NCBI RefSeq assembly: GCF_033118175.1
Contig: NC_083699.1
Location: 44,117,001-44,181,000, forward strand
DNA from: Dama dama
Lineage: Eukaryota; Chordata; Mammalia; Artiodactyla; Cervidae
DNA length: 64,000 bases
Direction of reading: 5' to 3'
This document shows positions 21,476-32,674 of the stretch, piece by piece. Each line of letters opens with the position of its first letter. The stretch's first letter is position 1. A program made the translations under genes and the position numbers. The notes below the pieces were generated by a model. The model had not been told where the DNA came from. It saw only the letters and a list, made by a program, of their open reading frames with translations, and searched no databases.

Positions 21476-22702
21476 ATCAGTTCAGTTCAATTCAGTCACT
21501 CAGTCATGTCCAACTCATTGAGACCCCGTGGACTACAGCACACCAGGCTTCCCTGTCCATCACCAACTCCTGGAGATTGCTCAAATTCATGTCCATCAGG
21601 TTGGTGGTGCTATCCAACCATCTCATCCTCTGAGGTCCCCTTCTCCTCCTGCCTTCAGTCTTGCCCAGCATCAGGGTCTTCTCCAACGAGTCATTTCTTT
21701 CCATCTGGTGGACAAAGTATTGGAGTTTCAGCTTCAGCATCAGTCCTTCTTTTGTTTTCTTCCATAAGGGTGGTGTCATCTGCATATCTGAGGTAATGGA
21801 TATTTCTCCCGGCATTCTTGATTCCAGCTTGTTCTTCATTAAGCCGGCATTTCACATGACATACTCTGCATATAAGTAAGCAGGGTGACAATATACAGCC
21901 TTAACATACTCCTTTCCCAATTTGGAACCAGTCTGTTGTTCCATGTCCGGTTCTAACTGTTGCTTCTTGACCTGCATACAGATTTCTCAGGAGGCAGGTA
22001 AGGTGGTCTGGTATTCCCATCTCTTGAAGAATTTTCCATAATTGGTTGTGATCCACACAAAGGCTTTAGCATAGTCAACGAAGGAGAAGATGTTTTTCTG
22101 GAATTCTCTTGCTTGCTCTATGATCCAACAGATATTGGCTATTTGATCTCTGGTTCCTCTGCCTTTTCTAAATCCAGCTTGAACATCTGGAAGTTCTCAG
22201 TTCACATATTATTGAAGCCTAGCTTGGAGAATTTTGAGCATTACTTTGCTAGCATGTGAGATGAGTGCAATTGTGTGGTACTTTGAACATTCTTTGACAT
22301 TGCCTTTCTTTGGGATTGGAATGAAAACTGACCTTTTTCCAGTCCTGTGGCCACTGCTGAGTTTTCCAAATTTGCTGGCATATACAATGCAGCACTTTCA
22401 CAGCATCATCTTTTAGGATTTGAAATAGCTCAGCTGGAATTCCATCACCTCTACTAGCCTTGTTTGTAGTGGTGCTACTTGAAGGCCCACTTAACTTCAT
22501 ACTCCAGGATGTCTGGCTCTAGGTGAGTGATCACCCCATCGTGGTTAGCTGGGTCACTGAGATTTTTTCTGTATAGTTCTTCTGTGTATTCTTGCCACCT
22601 CTTCTTAATATCTTCTGTTTCTGTTAGTTCCATACTGTTTCTGTCTTTTACTGTACCCATCTTTGCATGAAATATTCCTTTGGTATCTCTAATTCTTGAA
22701 GA
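21476..22702 (-). mobile_element. BovB LINE with internal deletion
   Basis: Starts at the 3' repeats CAGTTCAGTTCAATTCAGTC and runs back past reverse transcriptase to the linker before it (TTGCATGAAATATTCC). At about 21,745-21,755 it jumps from the 3'-terminal part directly to the YADD region (codons at 21,775-21,786), a deletion of several hundred bases relative to the copy at 45-48.8 kb. The 5' boundary is a truncation. Confidence 0.9.
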
Positions 22703-23819
22703 AGACCATATCCTTATTGAAATGGTCCAGACAGGAAGTAACAAGGGCCAGAAATACACACTAGCCATGGTGCTGAAGATTACGGAGTAAATGAAAGTGA
22801 TACTGTATTAAAGGAGCTAGCAAGACATGATGACTGCCTGCCTGTGAGGAACCCAGAAATAGCTGAACAATTACTTTATATGCAGGAAATGTTGGGATAC
22901 TAACAACAGAATGGGATCAGTGCTTTCATCTCCCTAAATGCCCCAATAATGTCTGATGTCTTTTTGACTGTCTTTTAATCTCCAGATTTACCTGCCATAA
23001 TTTTTCAAATTATATTTACAAAATTACTCATCATAGATTCTGTCAAATAAGAGCACAGAAAGACATTAGACAATTTCAGAGGTATAGTTTCCATCACTTT
23101 ATTTCTTAACAAAAATCTTGGAAAGTTTATAGTTAGAAAGTCCATTGCTAAAATTGGGCGTAAAAACCAATCACACAATTACCAGGAAGGCCACGAGATG
23201 GCAGCAAAGTATAGCATAAAAGCAGCCTGCGAAGGCATCCTAGAGGGTGCTTTGTATTACTCTCAGTTTTCATATTTTTGTATGTACGTATTTGGTGCGT
23301 ATTTATCAATAGCTACAACAGCTATATAATCATTGCCTCTATATAGCACCTCATAATTTACAAAATCCTACCAACAATGTCTCTCATCTGATCCTATGAG
23401 CCACACTGTGAAGTAAACAGGTCAATGATCATGACCTCCCTGGAGAAAAAGTTTTATCCCAGATACTTAAGTCATTTCAGAGACTCAGAGGTGAGTCAAA
23501 GCTCAGCACTTTATCACTGTTTCTATTAAGACGTACTCTAGAGGATGGAGAACATGAAGGGTCATCCTGTACCCACAACTTCAGAGAGAAAAAAAAAATC
23601 TAAGATTTTCAGTAGAGCTGAGAATATTTTAAGGCACTGAGGTCTGTAAGGAATTTGGAGGGAAGAAAGAAAAAAAGAAGAAAATTGAAAAGGATTTCTT
23701 TATTTTTTAAACAGCAGTAAAATTTTTCTCAAAGGCAATTACGAGGAAGCAAAATTGCAAAGAAATATGCCAGGATGGAAGGGATGGAGTTATCCTTCAA
23801 ATGCTAGTCATGTACGTTT
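22703..23819. other. Mostly unique sequence, no gene seen
   Basis: A possible very worn MIR lies at about 23,320-23,510 (TATAGCACCTCATAATTTAC). A CTCF-like word is listed separately. Confidence 0.35.
23191..23205 (+). promoter_or_regulatory. CTCF-like core motif
   Basis: CCACGAGATGGCAGC matches 14 of 15 positions of the CTCF core CCASYAGRKGGCRSY. Sequence match only. Confidence 0.35.
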
Positions 23820-24195
23820 CCTAGGGTTGCTATAACACCACAAACTTGGTGGCATAAAACAACAAGTTCAGAATCAAGGTGTCTGTAGGGCTGCGCTTCC
23901 TCCAAAGGTTCTGGGCGAGAACCTTCTCCTGTCCCTCCAGCTCCCGGTCCCTGTCCTTGCTAGGTCTTCCTTGCTTTGTGCCTCCCTCTTGGGGTGCTTC
24001 TCAGGACACTTGTCACTGCACTGAGGACTCACCTGGATCATCCAGGCTGATCTCACCTGGAGATCTTTAATTATATTTGCAAAGATCCTTTTTATCCAAA
24101 TAAAGCCCCATCCTCAGGTACCAGGGGTTAGGACTTAGGCATAGCTTTGGCAGGGGGAGGGGAGTCAATATTCACCATTCAATCCACTACCATGC
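23820..24195 (+). mobile_element. Ancient mammalian repeat, family not assigned
   Basis: GGTTGCTATAACACCACAAA, GTTCAGAATCAAGGTGTCTG, and end GGTACCAGGGGTTAGGACTT, CATTCAATCCACTAC. Head and tail of a common old mammalian element are both present, with an unusually GC-rich middle. Confidence 0.6.
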
Positions 24196-24295
24196 TGTCA
24201 AGACTTCACCTCTCCCCGCCCATGGTGGGGTTCACAAACCTACATGTTAGAGGCCCCCTGACCCTTCTGATTGGGACAGAGTAAAGGGACAAAGT

Positions 24296-24983
24296 TCACA
24301 TATTGCTGAAGCCTGGCTTGGAGAATTTTGAGCATTACTTTACTGGTGTGTGAGATGAGTGCAATTGTGCGGTAGTTTGAACATTCTTTGGGATTGCCTT
24401 TCTTTGGGACTGGAATGAAAACTGACCTTTTCCAGTCCTGTGGCCACTGATGAGTTTTCCACATTTGCTGGCATATTGAGTGCAGCACTTTCACAGCATC
24501 ATCTTTTAGGATTTGAAATAGCTCAACTGGAATTCCATCACCTCCACTAGATTTGTTCATAGTGATGCTTTCTAAGGCCCACTTGACTTCACATTCCAGG
24601 ATGTCCAGCTCTAGGTGAGTGATCACACCATCATGATTATCTGGGTCGTGAAGATCTTTTTTGTACAGTTCTTCTGTGTATTCTTGCCACCTCTTCTTAA
24701 TATCTTCTGCCTCTGTTAGGTCCATACCATTTCTGTCCTTTATCAAACCCATCTTTGCATGAAATGTTCCCTTGGTATCTCTAATTTTCTTGAAGAGATC
24801 TCTAGTCTTTCCCATTCTGTTATTTTCCTCTATTTCTTTGCATTGATCTCTGAGGAAGGCTTTCTTATCTCTCCTTGCTATTCTTTGGAACTCTGCATTC
24901 AAATAGGTTTATCTTTCCTTTTCTCCTTTGCTTTTTGCTTCTCTTCTTTTCACAGCTATTTGTAAGGCCTCCCCAGACAGCCA
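24296..24983 (-). mobile_element. BovB inverted 5' segment
   Basis: Antisense piece of the linker and early reverse transcriptase region. The antisense frame 24,240-24,902 keeps about 200 codons with KKRWQEYTEELY, GGDGIPVELFQILKDDAVK, SVFIPVPKKG and MLKILQARLQQ. It joins the sense 3' segment at 24,983/24,984 and shares one target duplication with it: AAAGGGACAAAGT at 24,283-24,295 and 25,924-25,936. Confidence 0.9.
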
Positions 24984-25923
24984 GACAACAGACTGGTTCT
25001 AAATAGGAAAAGGAGTACATCAAGGCTGTATATTGTCACCCTGCTTATTTAACTTATATGCAGAGAACATCATGAGAAACGCTGGGCTGGAAGAAGCACA
25101 AGCTGGAATCAAGACTGCCGGGAGAAATATAAATAACCTCAGATATTCAGACGACACAGCCTTTATGGCAGAAAGTGAAGAGGAACTAAAAAGCCTCTTG
25201 ATGAAAGTGAAAGAGGAGAGTGGAAAAAGTTGTCTTAAAGCTCAACATTCAGAAAACTAAGATCAAGGCATCTGGTCCCATCACTTCATGGGAAGTAGAT
25301 GGGGAAACAGTGGAAACAGTGGCTGACTTTATTTTTTTGAGCTCCGAAATCACTGCAGATGGTGACTGCAGCCATGAAATTGAAAGACGCTTACTCCTTG
25401 GAAGGAAAGTTATGACCAACCTAGACAGCATATTAAAAAGCAGAGACGTTACTTCGCCAACAAAGGTCTGTCTAGTCAAGGCTATGGTTTTTCCAGTGGT
25501 CATGTGTGGATGTGAGAGTTGGACTGTGAAGAAAGCTGAGAGCTGAAGAATCGATGCTTTTGAACTGTGGTGTTGGAGATGACTCTGGAGAGTCCCTTGG
25601 ACTGCAAGGAGATCCAACCGGTCCATCCTAAAGGACATCAGTCCTGGGTGTTCATTGGAAGGACTGATGCTGAAGCTGAAACTCCAATACTTTGGCCACC
25701 TCATGAGAAGAGTTGACTCATTGGAAAAGACCTTGATGCTGGGAAGGATTGGGGTCAGGAGGAGAAGGGGACGACAGAGGATGAGATGGCTGGATGCGTC
25801 ACCAACTCGATGGACATGAGTTTGAGTAAACCCTGGGAGTTTGTGATGGACAGGGAGGCCTGGCGTGCTGAGATTCATGGGGTCGCAAAGAGTCGGACAC
25901 GACCGAGCGACTGAACTGCACTG
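24984..25923 (+). mobile_element. BovB sense 3' segment
   Basis: Runs from ACAACAGACTGGTTCTAAAT to the 3' end CGACTGAACTGCACTG. The reverse transcriptase motif reads YSDD (25,144-25,155). Two overlapping frames, 25,033-25,260 and 25,220-25,546, mark a frameshift. About 270 bases that other copies carry between the two segments are missing. Confidence 0.95.
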
Positions 25924-26534
25924 AAAGGGACAAAGTAGGTGGTCAAATAGTTAATCCCACTCGGGGATTGTAAGCAGAAAAATATGGGAGACCCCTGTAA
26001 GTTAATGATTAGTCAAGACAGCGGTTGTGCATAACTACAAAACCAAGCAGGCTTGCTTAACACAAAGCCATGCAACAGAAGCATAAGACATGCCCCAAAC
26101 AACAAAACAACGGTGGCATGAGACCTATATCCTGCTCATGAGCTCAGTAAGTTAATGATCCCTAGGATGTGTTCTCTGCACACATTAAAAAAATGATCAT
26201 TTGTGGACCTGGCTTGACCACGTAGGGACAAGAAAACTCCCCTGCTCAACCTGGAGGAGGAGCTGATGATGGAAGCATGACTCAGGAAAGACAAAGTTCT
26301 TCACCCTCTTCTCACTTTTACTTTGATTATAAAACTGTAGTCAGTTAAGTTCTTGGGTTGCGACATCTCTCACTCACCCACTTGTAAGCCTCACAAGCAT
26401 CCTATTCTATTAAATAACAAATCACTTCTTGTCTATCACTTTGCCTCTTGCTGAATTCTTTTCGTCACTGAGACATAAAGGATTATGGTACCAGACCTAT
26501 CCGTAACCCCTGAAAGGACACCCAACGGTTTCAC

Positions 26535-26655
26535 TCCCTCATGTTTAGCTGTTACAGAGCAACGTCATCTGATTTCTACTCCTGAGTCTGTGCCGCTGCG
26601 CCCTCTCCTTGGGCTCAGTCTCCTCATCTGTAAAATAGGAAAGTTGGATCAGCCA
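26535..26655 (+). mobile_element. MIR SINE fragment
   Basis: GGGCTCAGTCTCCTCATCTG TAAAATAGG core. Confidence 0.7.
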
Positions 26656-26769
26656 AAGGTCACAAAGTCAAAAGGAGGCTGAGTTTGAGAGAAAACAAAC
26701 ACAGTGGGCCTCAGAAAAACAAGAGTCTTTGTACCTTATGCCAATCACTTGTCACACTGTGGTGGAATA

Positions 26770-27095
26770 TCTTCTTTCCTGGGTTAGCTTTGGGAGGCCT
26801 TTTGTCTTTACATTTTACTAAATATCTACTTTGTGGCAGATCTGGCTCTAGGTTCTCAGACTATAGAGATGAGTAAGGAGGAATACTTCTCTCAGGAACC
26901 CCACAGTCCAGGAAGAAAGACAGATATGCAATGGAATTCCTGCAGTCAAGGGTGAAAGTGCTAAGGAAAAGTCCTCTGTATATGTGAGCAGAGAAACCCA
27001 AGTGACCACTCTGGGCTATGGGTGGGGTCAGGAATGAGGAAAGTCCCCGTTGAGGGGGGCACTTAACTTGATTCTTGAGTGTTGAATACATTTCG
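26770..27095 (+). mobile_element. Ancient mammalian repeat, family not assigned
   Basis: TAAATATCTACTTTGTGGCA and ATGAGTAAGGAGGAATACTT, later GATTCTTGAGTGTTGAATAC, resemble the widespread element also seen at 36.9 kb. Confidence 0.35.
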
Positions 27096-27470
27096 TCAGT
27101 TAAGTAAGATCGTAGAAAATACTACACACAGAGTAATCACAATGTCTAAAGATGCTAAGATGCGAAAGGGAGAGTGGATAGGTGCATTTGGAACAAAAGT
27201 ATGCTAAAGGGAAACGGGAAAGGATATTGTCTGGAAAAAGAGCCGTGATCACTGCTACCAATGAACACGTGCTTCACATCAAACACCATGCCGAACGCCT
27301 GCAGACATGATACAATTCTTATAGCTACAGATCTTACGTCTGTTTAGGTTTAGCTGGGCTGGGATAACTCCTAAATCTCAGGCGCTTCATCCAGTGACTC
27401 TTTATTTATCACCCACACATAATCTGTTGGAATCTGGTTCATTCTCCAGGGCAGCTGCCTCCTAAGTGTT

Positions 27471-27524
27471 GGCTCAGCATTCAGTCTGCTTAATTTTGGC
27501 TCAGCATTCAGTCTCCTTAATTCT
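27471..27524. repeat. Two-copy 27-bp tandem duplication
   Basis: Unit GGCTCAGCATTCAGTCTGCT plus TAATTTT is repeated once with two differences (CTCC for CTGC, TTCT for TTTT at the end). Confidence 0.9.
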
Positions 27525-27769
27525 CATAGCACCTTCATATCAACACATGTCCTCACATTTGCCAAAGGAAAAAGCGGGCTGGAGAGTCTGATCCCAGGAA
27601 CTGAATGCCTCTACACGGAGGTAACACACACCACTTCTGCTTTTTTTTTTTTTTTTTTTTCAGATTCTGCAGATCACTTGGGCACACCTAACTTCAGAAA
27701 AGAAAGAAATGTTAACATCCATAATCAGAAGAGAAGCAGGTACTGGGAAACACAAGCAGCTTACTACAA

Positions 27770-27900
27770 GTAGTTACTGCTGTCCTCATTTCACAAATGT
27801 GGAGGTAGAAACAGAGAAGTTACTCAAGGTCATGCAGTTGTCAACTGGCAAAATCAGGACTTGAACTCAGAAGGGTCTGACTCCAGACTCCACACTTTTC
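27770..27900 (-). mobile_element. MIR SINE
   Basis: CTCATTTCACAAATGTGGAG, CTCAAGGTCATGCAGTTGTC, CAGGACTTGAACTCAGAAGG. Confidence 0.8.
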
Positions 27901-28460
27901 TTTATTGGGAAATACATATGCCATGTCCAAATGATTTGGACTTCATCCCAATAGTAATGGGGAGGTTACTGAAAGGTGGTAACAGGGAGAACACACATCC
28001 TATTTGTATTTTAAAAAGATGTACCTGGAAACAGTGACAGGTGAGGGACAAGACTGAGGATGTGAGTTCCACTCCAACTGTTACGACAGCTTTCAGACAG
28101 TGCCTATTCTGGGGATTGTAAGGGGGCAGCAGATCCAAAGGCCACTAAGAGTCAGAGTAGAGAGGTTTTAATAAATATGTGATGATGAAAATAAAGGATA
28201 AATAAAATAAAAAGGATAATGAAAAGGGAAGGAGGGACAAACATGATGAGCTGGGTCCCAGCTTGGGCAACTAGGAGAACAGAAGTGCCGTTTAAGAGGA
28301 CGGGGATTAAGTCAAGCATCAGGCCAGCGGTGCTTGTTTCTGTTTTCAGTGGAGACAGGGACTTACGTAAGTGATTCAAATCTGAACATGTTGAATTTGA
28401 GTTTCCTATGAAAATTCAAGTGAACAGCTCCAGTAGACACTTAGGCATATTCGTCTTAAA
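27901..28460 (+). mobile_element. Ancient mammalian repeat, family not assigned
   Basis: TGGACTTCATCCCAATAGTA, CAGTGACAGGTGAGGGACAA, GGGCAACTAGGAGAACAGAA, CATGTTGAATTTGAGTTTCC and CAGCTCCAGTAGACAC follow the order of a common old element. Confidence 0.55.
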
Positions 28461-29192
28461 TTTATTTTAAAAGGTTTTAGTTATAGGTATTATTTGGGCA
28501 AAAAAAAAAAAAAAATGCAAAAGTGATAGTCCAAATCATATGACTGATGAAATTAGCAGGAGAGAGAAAAAAAAGAAACAAGAAAAAAATAATGTATGGT
28601 GGAGCAACCAGTCTGGAATACAGAGGTTTAAAATGTCTGGAGGGTAGAGAGTTCATTGTAGTCACCTTTCATCTCTCCACTTAATTCAAGGCAGAATCCA
28701 AAAGATTTTCCTGACTACAGTTGGCTAAATTTATGAAACAGAAAACACACTAGAGTGGGCAACATCTGGAAATAAGATCCACTGAATTCATGGCACCATA
28801 GTGTCTACACCGAACAGGATAAAGGTACCCAAACTTCACAGTCCTAGAAACCATGCCACACATACACACACACACAAGTTTTATCTTTTTATGAAATATT
28901 TTTTATTCGTTTTGGCTTATTACCAAAGAATATATATTTACTGTAAGTAGTAGTAAGAATGTGTGTAAGAAAAAGAACGTAAACTAGCTGTAATACTAGC
29001 ACATCCCTTCCTAGGCTCACTTTTTTGGCATGGGGAAAGCTAGAAAAGCAAAGGACGGAGTAATGGAAAGGGGAGCGGGGCAGTCAGGGAGTTCTATTTA
29101 TTTAGGGTTCCCTGATTCCATTAACCTTCCGATGCTTCAGAGCCTGTCCACACCTTCCAGATTAGGCTCCGCTTTCCTTTCTACCATTGGAA
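28461..29192. other. Unique sequence, no gene seen
   Basis: A-rich at 28,500-28,600 and a short CA run at 28,859-28,878. Confidence 0.4.
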
Positions 29193-29207
29193 GGGGGGGG
29201 GGGGGGG
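29193..29207. repeat. 15-base G homopolymer
   Basis: Uninterrupted G run followed by TGGG, about 250 bases before the CpG island; length may be uncertain in the assembly. Confidence 0.9.
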
Positions 29208-29459
29208 TGGGAAGGAATGTAGCTTACTAGCCACACATAAATATCTTTCGTTAAACTGCTCTGAGCTATTGCTGTTGTTAACACAATGGGTTGTCAATGT
29301 CTTATGCGAAACCCTTTCTGCAGAAGCGGCAACAATGACTACGTGAAACTGTTTTCTGTGCTGAAGCAGAAAGCGAGGCATTCGGGAAAGTCACTCTTTT
29401 TGCAAACATCGCGGCCTGTGAGATCTGCCCAAAAAAAGAGCTGATCATATGCCTGTTAT

Positions 29460-30020
29460 CCCAAAATAGCACCTTCCTCCATTACGCCGAGGTTCAGCGC
29501 AAAACCGCCTCATGCGGCTGCGGGATCGCTGCCAGGGCAGAGCGCCGAGCATCCGAGCCCGCGGGCCGCGCGGCATCAACAGGCGGAGACACCGCGGGAC
29601 CGGACTGCGCGGGGTCCCTGCGACGCGCTCCGGACTTCGGCTTCGCTGCCAAGAAGGCGAGAGCTTTCCGTAGCCACCGTGTTCGAGCGCAGACATCTCG
29701 GTGGGGCTCTCGGGGCCTTGTTAAAAATCTGTCACATCCTGATGCTGCTCCGAATCTGCTCCCTGTTCCGGGGCTGCTCCACAAGGGACAGCAGCTCCGT
29801 TCCTGCGCGATCCCGCGTTTGTTCTTCGACATCAGCGCAACCCGAGTCGCTTCTTCGCCCTCACCCAAGGCCAGGTCACTACCCTCCTCAACAGCAGCCC
29901 CGGGACACCACCCTCCTCAACCTGGTTCAAGCTATCGCGTCCCCTGCCCACACCCCACAGCGGTCTTCCTGCAGCGCTTCCATCCACCGGTCATCTCCCT
30001 CCTCAGAACTCTCTCGGGAC
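29460..30020. promoter_or_regulatory. CpG island, candidate promoter
   Basis: About 33 CpG dinucleotides by hand count in 29,461-29,700 alone, against almost none in neighbouring kilobases; GC stays high to about 30,020. Examples are the GCGGGCCGCGCGG block near 29,560 and GCGACGCGCTCCGG near 29,619. No TATA box was seen, as expected for such promoters. Frames of about 120 codons on each strand (29,679-30,035 plus; 29,494-29,868 minus) are arginine/serine/proline-rich and unrecognised, so they are more likely by-products of base composition. The direction of transcription is not shown; a plus-strand gene ending at 37.5 kb is one possibility. Confidence 0.7.
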
Positions 30021-31005
30021 CCCGATGTGCCTTAGTACTATTATTTTCTTTACATTCTGTTGTAATGTCCTTACTGGTCTTTACAATCTTTCTTATACAC
30101 TGAGTTATCCACAATGCCTAGAATATGATAGATAATTTATGGAACAAACGTATCAAAAATAATGGGGATGAGTAAGGAAACTGAGACTCTTCAGAACCCT
30201 CACATATATTGATTGTAATCCAGATCCCAAATGGAAGTTATTAATAAATGCGGCTCCTATTTTTCTTCTCCTTTAGTTTTCCTTTCTGAAAGAGATGTTT
30301 AAATTGCAGAATGTGAGCTCTTTTCTGTGTTCCATCCTCCCAGATCATGTATCTAACAATCTTCTCTAAAAGATTCTTGGTCTTCAACCCTTAATTAGAT
30401 TCTCTGCCTTAAGTACCCAAGTGATCTTCAGGAAGCCCTTTTAAGAAACTCTTCTAGCTGGAAAATCCACCATGATCACAGACAGATGCAATTTCTATGT
30501 ACTTTTTGTTATTAATGGTGCTGATGAGCTTGCAGTTGATTTAGGAAAGAAAACCAGCACTAGAACTCATCATAAGGACATAATAAAGGAAAATGCATCG
30601 TGTAAGAGTGACAAGTTTTATAATGATCAACGAAATCCCAATAAGTACAAATCTGGCATTCCATACATGCTTATGGTATTTCAACCTCCGTAATGAAACT
30701 CAAGGATTCTTTGCTAAAATTTTACACCAATGAACACCACTCTTTCAGTCTAAATACATAGAAACATAATGCTACAAATTGACCTCTTGATTACTTTAGA
30801 AATTCTCTACAAGACAGTCTTAGTGAGAGCTGTAAAAGAACACCATAGCTCAACACAGCGATTCACAACAATAATTTCTATTTTTTATATAAAATAAAAA
30901 ATCCAGGAGGAATCACTGAGAGCAAAATGACACTTTATAGAACACTTTAAAAGCCTACAGAGAAAAAATAAGGATTGTTTAGTAGTTGTATTACTTTACA
31001 TAGAA
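30021..31005. other. Unique sequence, no convincing gene
   Basis: A 73-codon plus frame at 30,472-30,693 (starts MITDRCNFYVLF) is unrecognised and lacks clear splice sites. Confidence 0.4.
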
Positions 31006-31233
31006 TGTACTGTGCTGTGCTAAGGAACTTCAGTTGGGTCCACCTCTGTGCAACCCTATGGATTATAGCCTGCCAGGCTCCTCTGTCCATGGGATTCTCC
31101 AGGCAAGAATACTGGAGTGGTTTGCCCAGCCCTGCTCCAGGGGATCTTCCCCACCCAGGGGTCAAACCCGCTTCGCTTATGTCTCCCACATTGGCAGGCA
31201 GACTCTTTACCATTAGCACCACCTGGAAGGCCC
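31006..31233 (-). mobile_element. Bov-tA SINE, full length
   Basis: Antisense copy flanked by TTACATAGAA (30,996-31,005) and TTACAGAGAA (31,234-31,243), 9 of 10 identical. Confidence 0.95.
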
Positions 31234-31589
31234 TTACAGAGAACCCATACTTAATACAAATTAGAAGACGAAAAAGAGTGTGGGAGGGAAGGATGATGAT
31301 GTATAGCTCTAGGAACAAAGAAAGAGCGTTTATGTAGATTTTTTGATACTTGGATCAGCCCAGGTCTGAGTGATAAACAAAGGTCTATACTAAAGAGTTT
31401 CATTCTACATTCAGTGGTCACATGTAAGAAGGTGATTTGGGGAAGATGCTCATTCATTTTAGGAAAGGATTCTCATTCTCAAGTGCTTATGGAACATACT
31501 TTGGACTGGCCTTAAGCAAAATTTTGGGAAGAGGGGTGATGGTGGTTACATGTGCAGTTTAAAAGAAAAAAAAAAAGCATAATCAATAT

Positions 31590-31985
31590 ACCTGTGATGG
31601 TTAATTTTGTGTGTCAACTTGACTGGGTTACAGGGTTCCCAGATATTTGTTCAAATATTATTTGGGTATTTCTGGGAAGATATTTTTGGATGAAATGAAC
31701 GTTTCAGTTGGTAGACTGAGGAAAGCAGATTGTCCTCTCCAGTGTGGCTGGGCCTCATCCAATCAGTCGAAGGCCAGAGTAGAATAAAAAACCCACCATC
31801 CCACTGCCAGTAAGAGAGAGTTCTGTCAGACAGCTTTTGAACTGAAACTCTGGCCCTTCTTGTACTACAGGAACTTCTAGTCTTTGGAGTTGAACTGAGA
31901 CATTAGTTGTGTAGATTTTAGACTTGTCGGCCTCCATAATGACATGAGCCACTTCCTTCTAATGTCTTTATATGTAAACATATAC
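31590..31985 (+). mobile_element. Ancient mammalian repeat, family not assigned
   Basis: TGATGGTTAATTTTGTGTGT CAACTTG, GGGCCTCATCCAATCAGTCG, TTTTAGACTTGTCGGCCTCC, in the order of a common old element. Confidence 0.65.
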
Positions 31986-31992
31986 ATATTTT

Positions 31993-32207
31993 GGACTTCC
32001 CAAAGTTCAAAGTGGTTCTAGTGGTAAAGAATCCACCTGCCAATGCAAGAGACACAAGAGACACAGTTTCAATCCCTGGGTTGGGAAGATCCCCTGGAAG
32101 AGGAAATGGCAACCCACTCCAGTATTCTTGCCTGGAAAATCCTATGGACAGAAGAACTATGGGACTGCAAGAGTCAGATACTAACTTGGCAATTTAACAA
32201 CAACAAT
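31993..32207 (+). mobile_element. Bov-tA SINE, long-head subtype
   Basis: The head carries the extra GAGACACAAGAGACACAG segment; the body and tail are complete but worn. Confidence 0.9.
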
Positions 32208-32234
32208 TGATACATAAGACATACTTAAAATTTG

Positions 32235-32525
32235 AAAATAATTACATTGAGTGAAATAAGTTACACACAAACACATGCAAAAAGTACTTACTGTTTTACT
32301 CCATTTGCATGAAATTCTAGAAAAGTGAGCTAAGTAATAATGACAGAAAGCAGATAGTGATTACCTAGGGGTGGGCTGGAGGCAAAGAGGTGAAAGAGAA
32401 GTTCAAACAGGAGTGGGGGTATGATTGTTACATTCATTTATTTTATTGCTGGGATGGTTTCATGTCAAAACTTGCATCATTTAAAATGTATCAATAATAG
32501 CTTTACAGAGCTTTAAAAATTGAAT
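32235..32525 (+). mobile_element. Old L1M 3' end
   Basis: GAAATTCTAGAAAAGTGAGC, TGACAGAAAGCAGATAGTGA, ATGTCAAAACTTGCATCATT. Confidence 0.7.
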
Positions 32526-32674
32526 GTAAAAAAGTGATCAAGATGTTGGCTCTGTCCTGCTGCACTCATGTTTGGGATGAAGGATGTTCCCTCAGCCAAT
32601 ACCCACAGCCCAGTGGGAGAAGGGCTGGAGCAGAGACATGGAAGAGCGATCTGAAGTCTCTTGCTCTCTGCCTC

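Larger units (their letters stand above)
24245..26510 (+). mobile_element. Old endogenous-retrovirus LTR, split by BovB
   Basis: Begins TGTTAGAGGCCCC, with TATA-like GATTATAAAACTG at 26,324-26,336, a polyadenylation signal ATTAAA at about 26,409, and a CTTGCTGAATTCTTTT region that resembles the R/U5 part of ruminant ERV2-class LTRs. The sequence interrupted at 24,296-25,923 is continuous when the BovB is removed. A CCCAACG word at 26,521 resembles part of a lysine-tRNA primer site but may be chance. The right boundary is uncertain and no internal viral genes are seen; probably a solo LTR. Confidence 0.55.

Noticed and set aside
27641..27660. T20 run as the tail of an antisense processed pseudogene
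   Set aside because: The adjacent sequence could not be matched to any gene, and no flanking duplication was found. The similar T17 at 19,164 was treated the same way.
29679..30035. 118-codon plus frame in the CpG island as a gene
   Set aside because: GC-rich DNA lowers stop frequency, the opposite strand is also open, and no domain or splice site was recognised.
30472..30693. 73-codon frame as an exon
   Set aside because: No acceptor/donor signals or recognisable protein; A/T-rich composition like its flanks.
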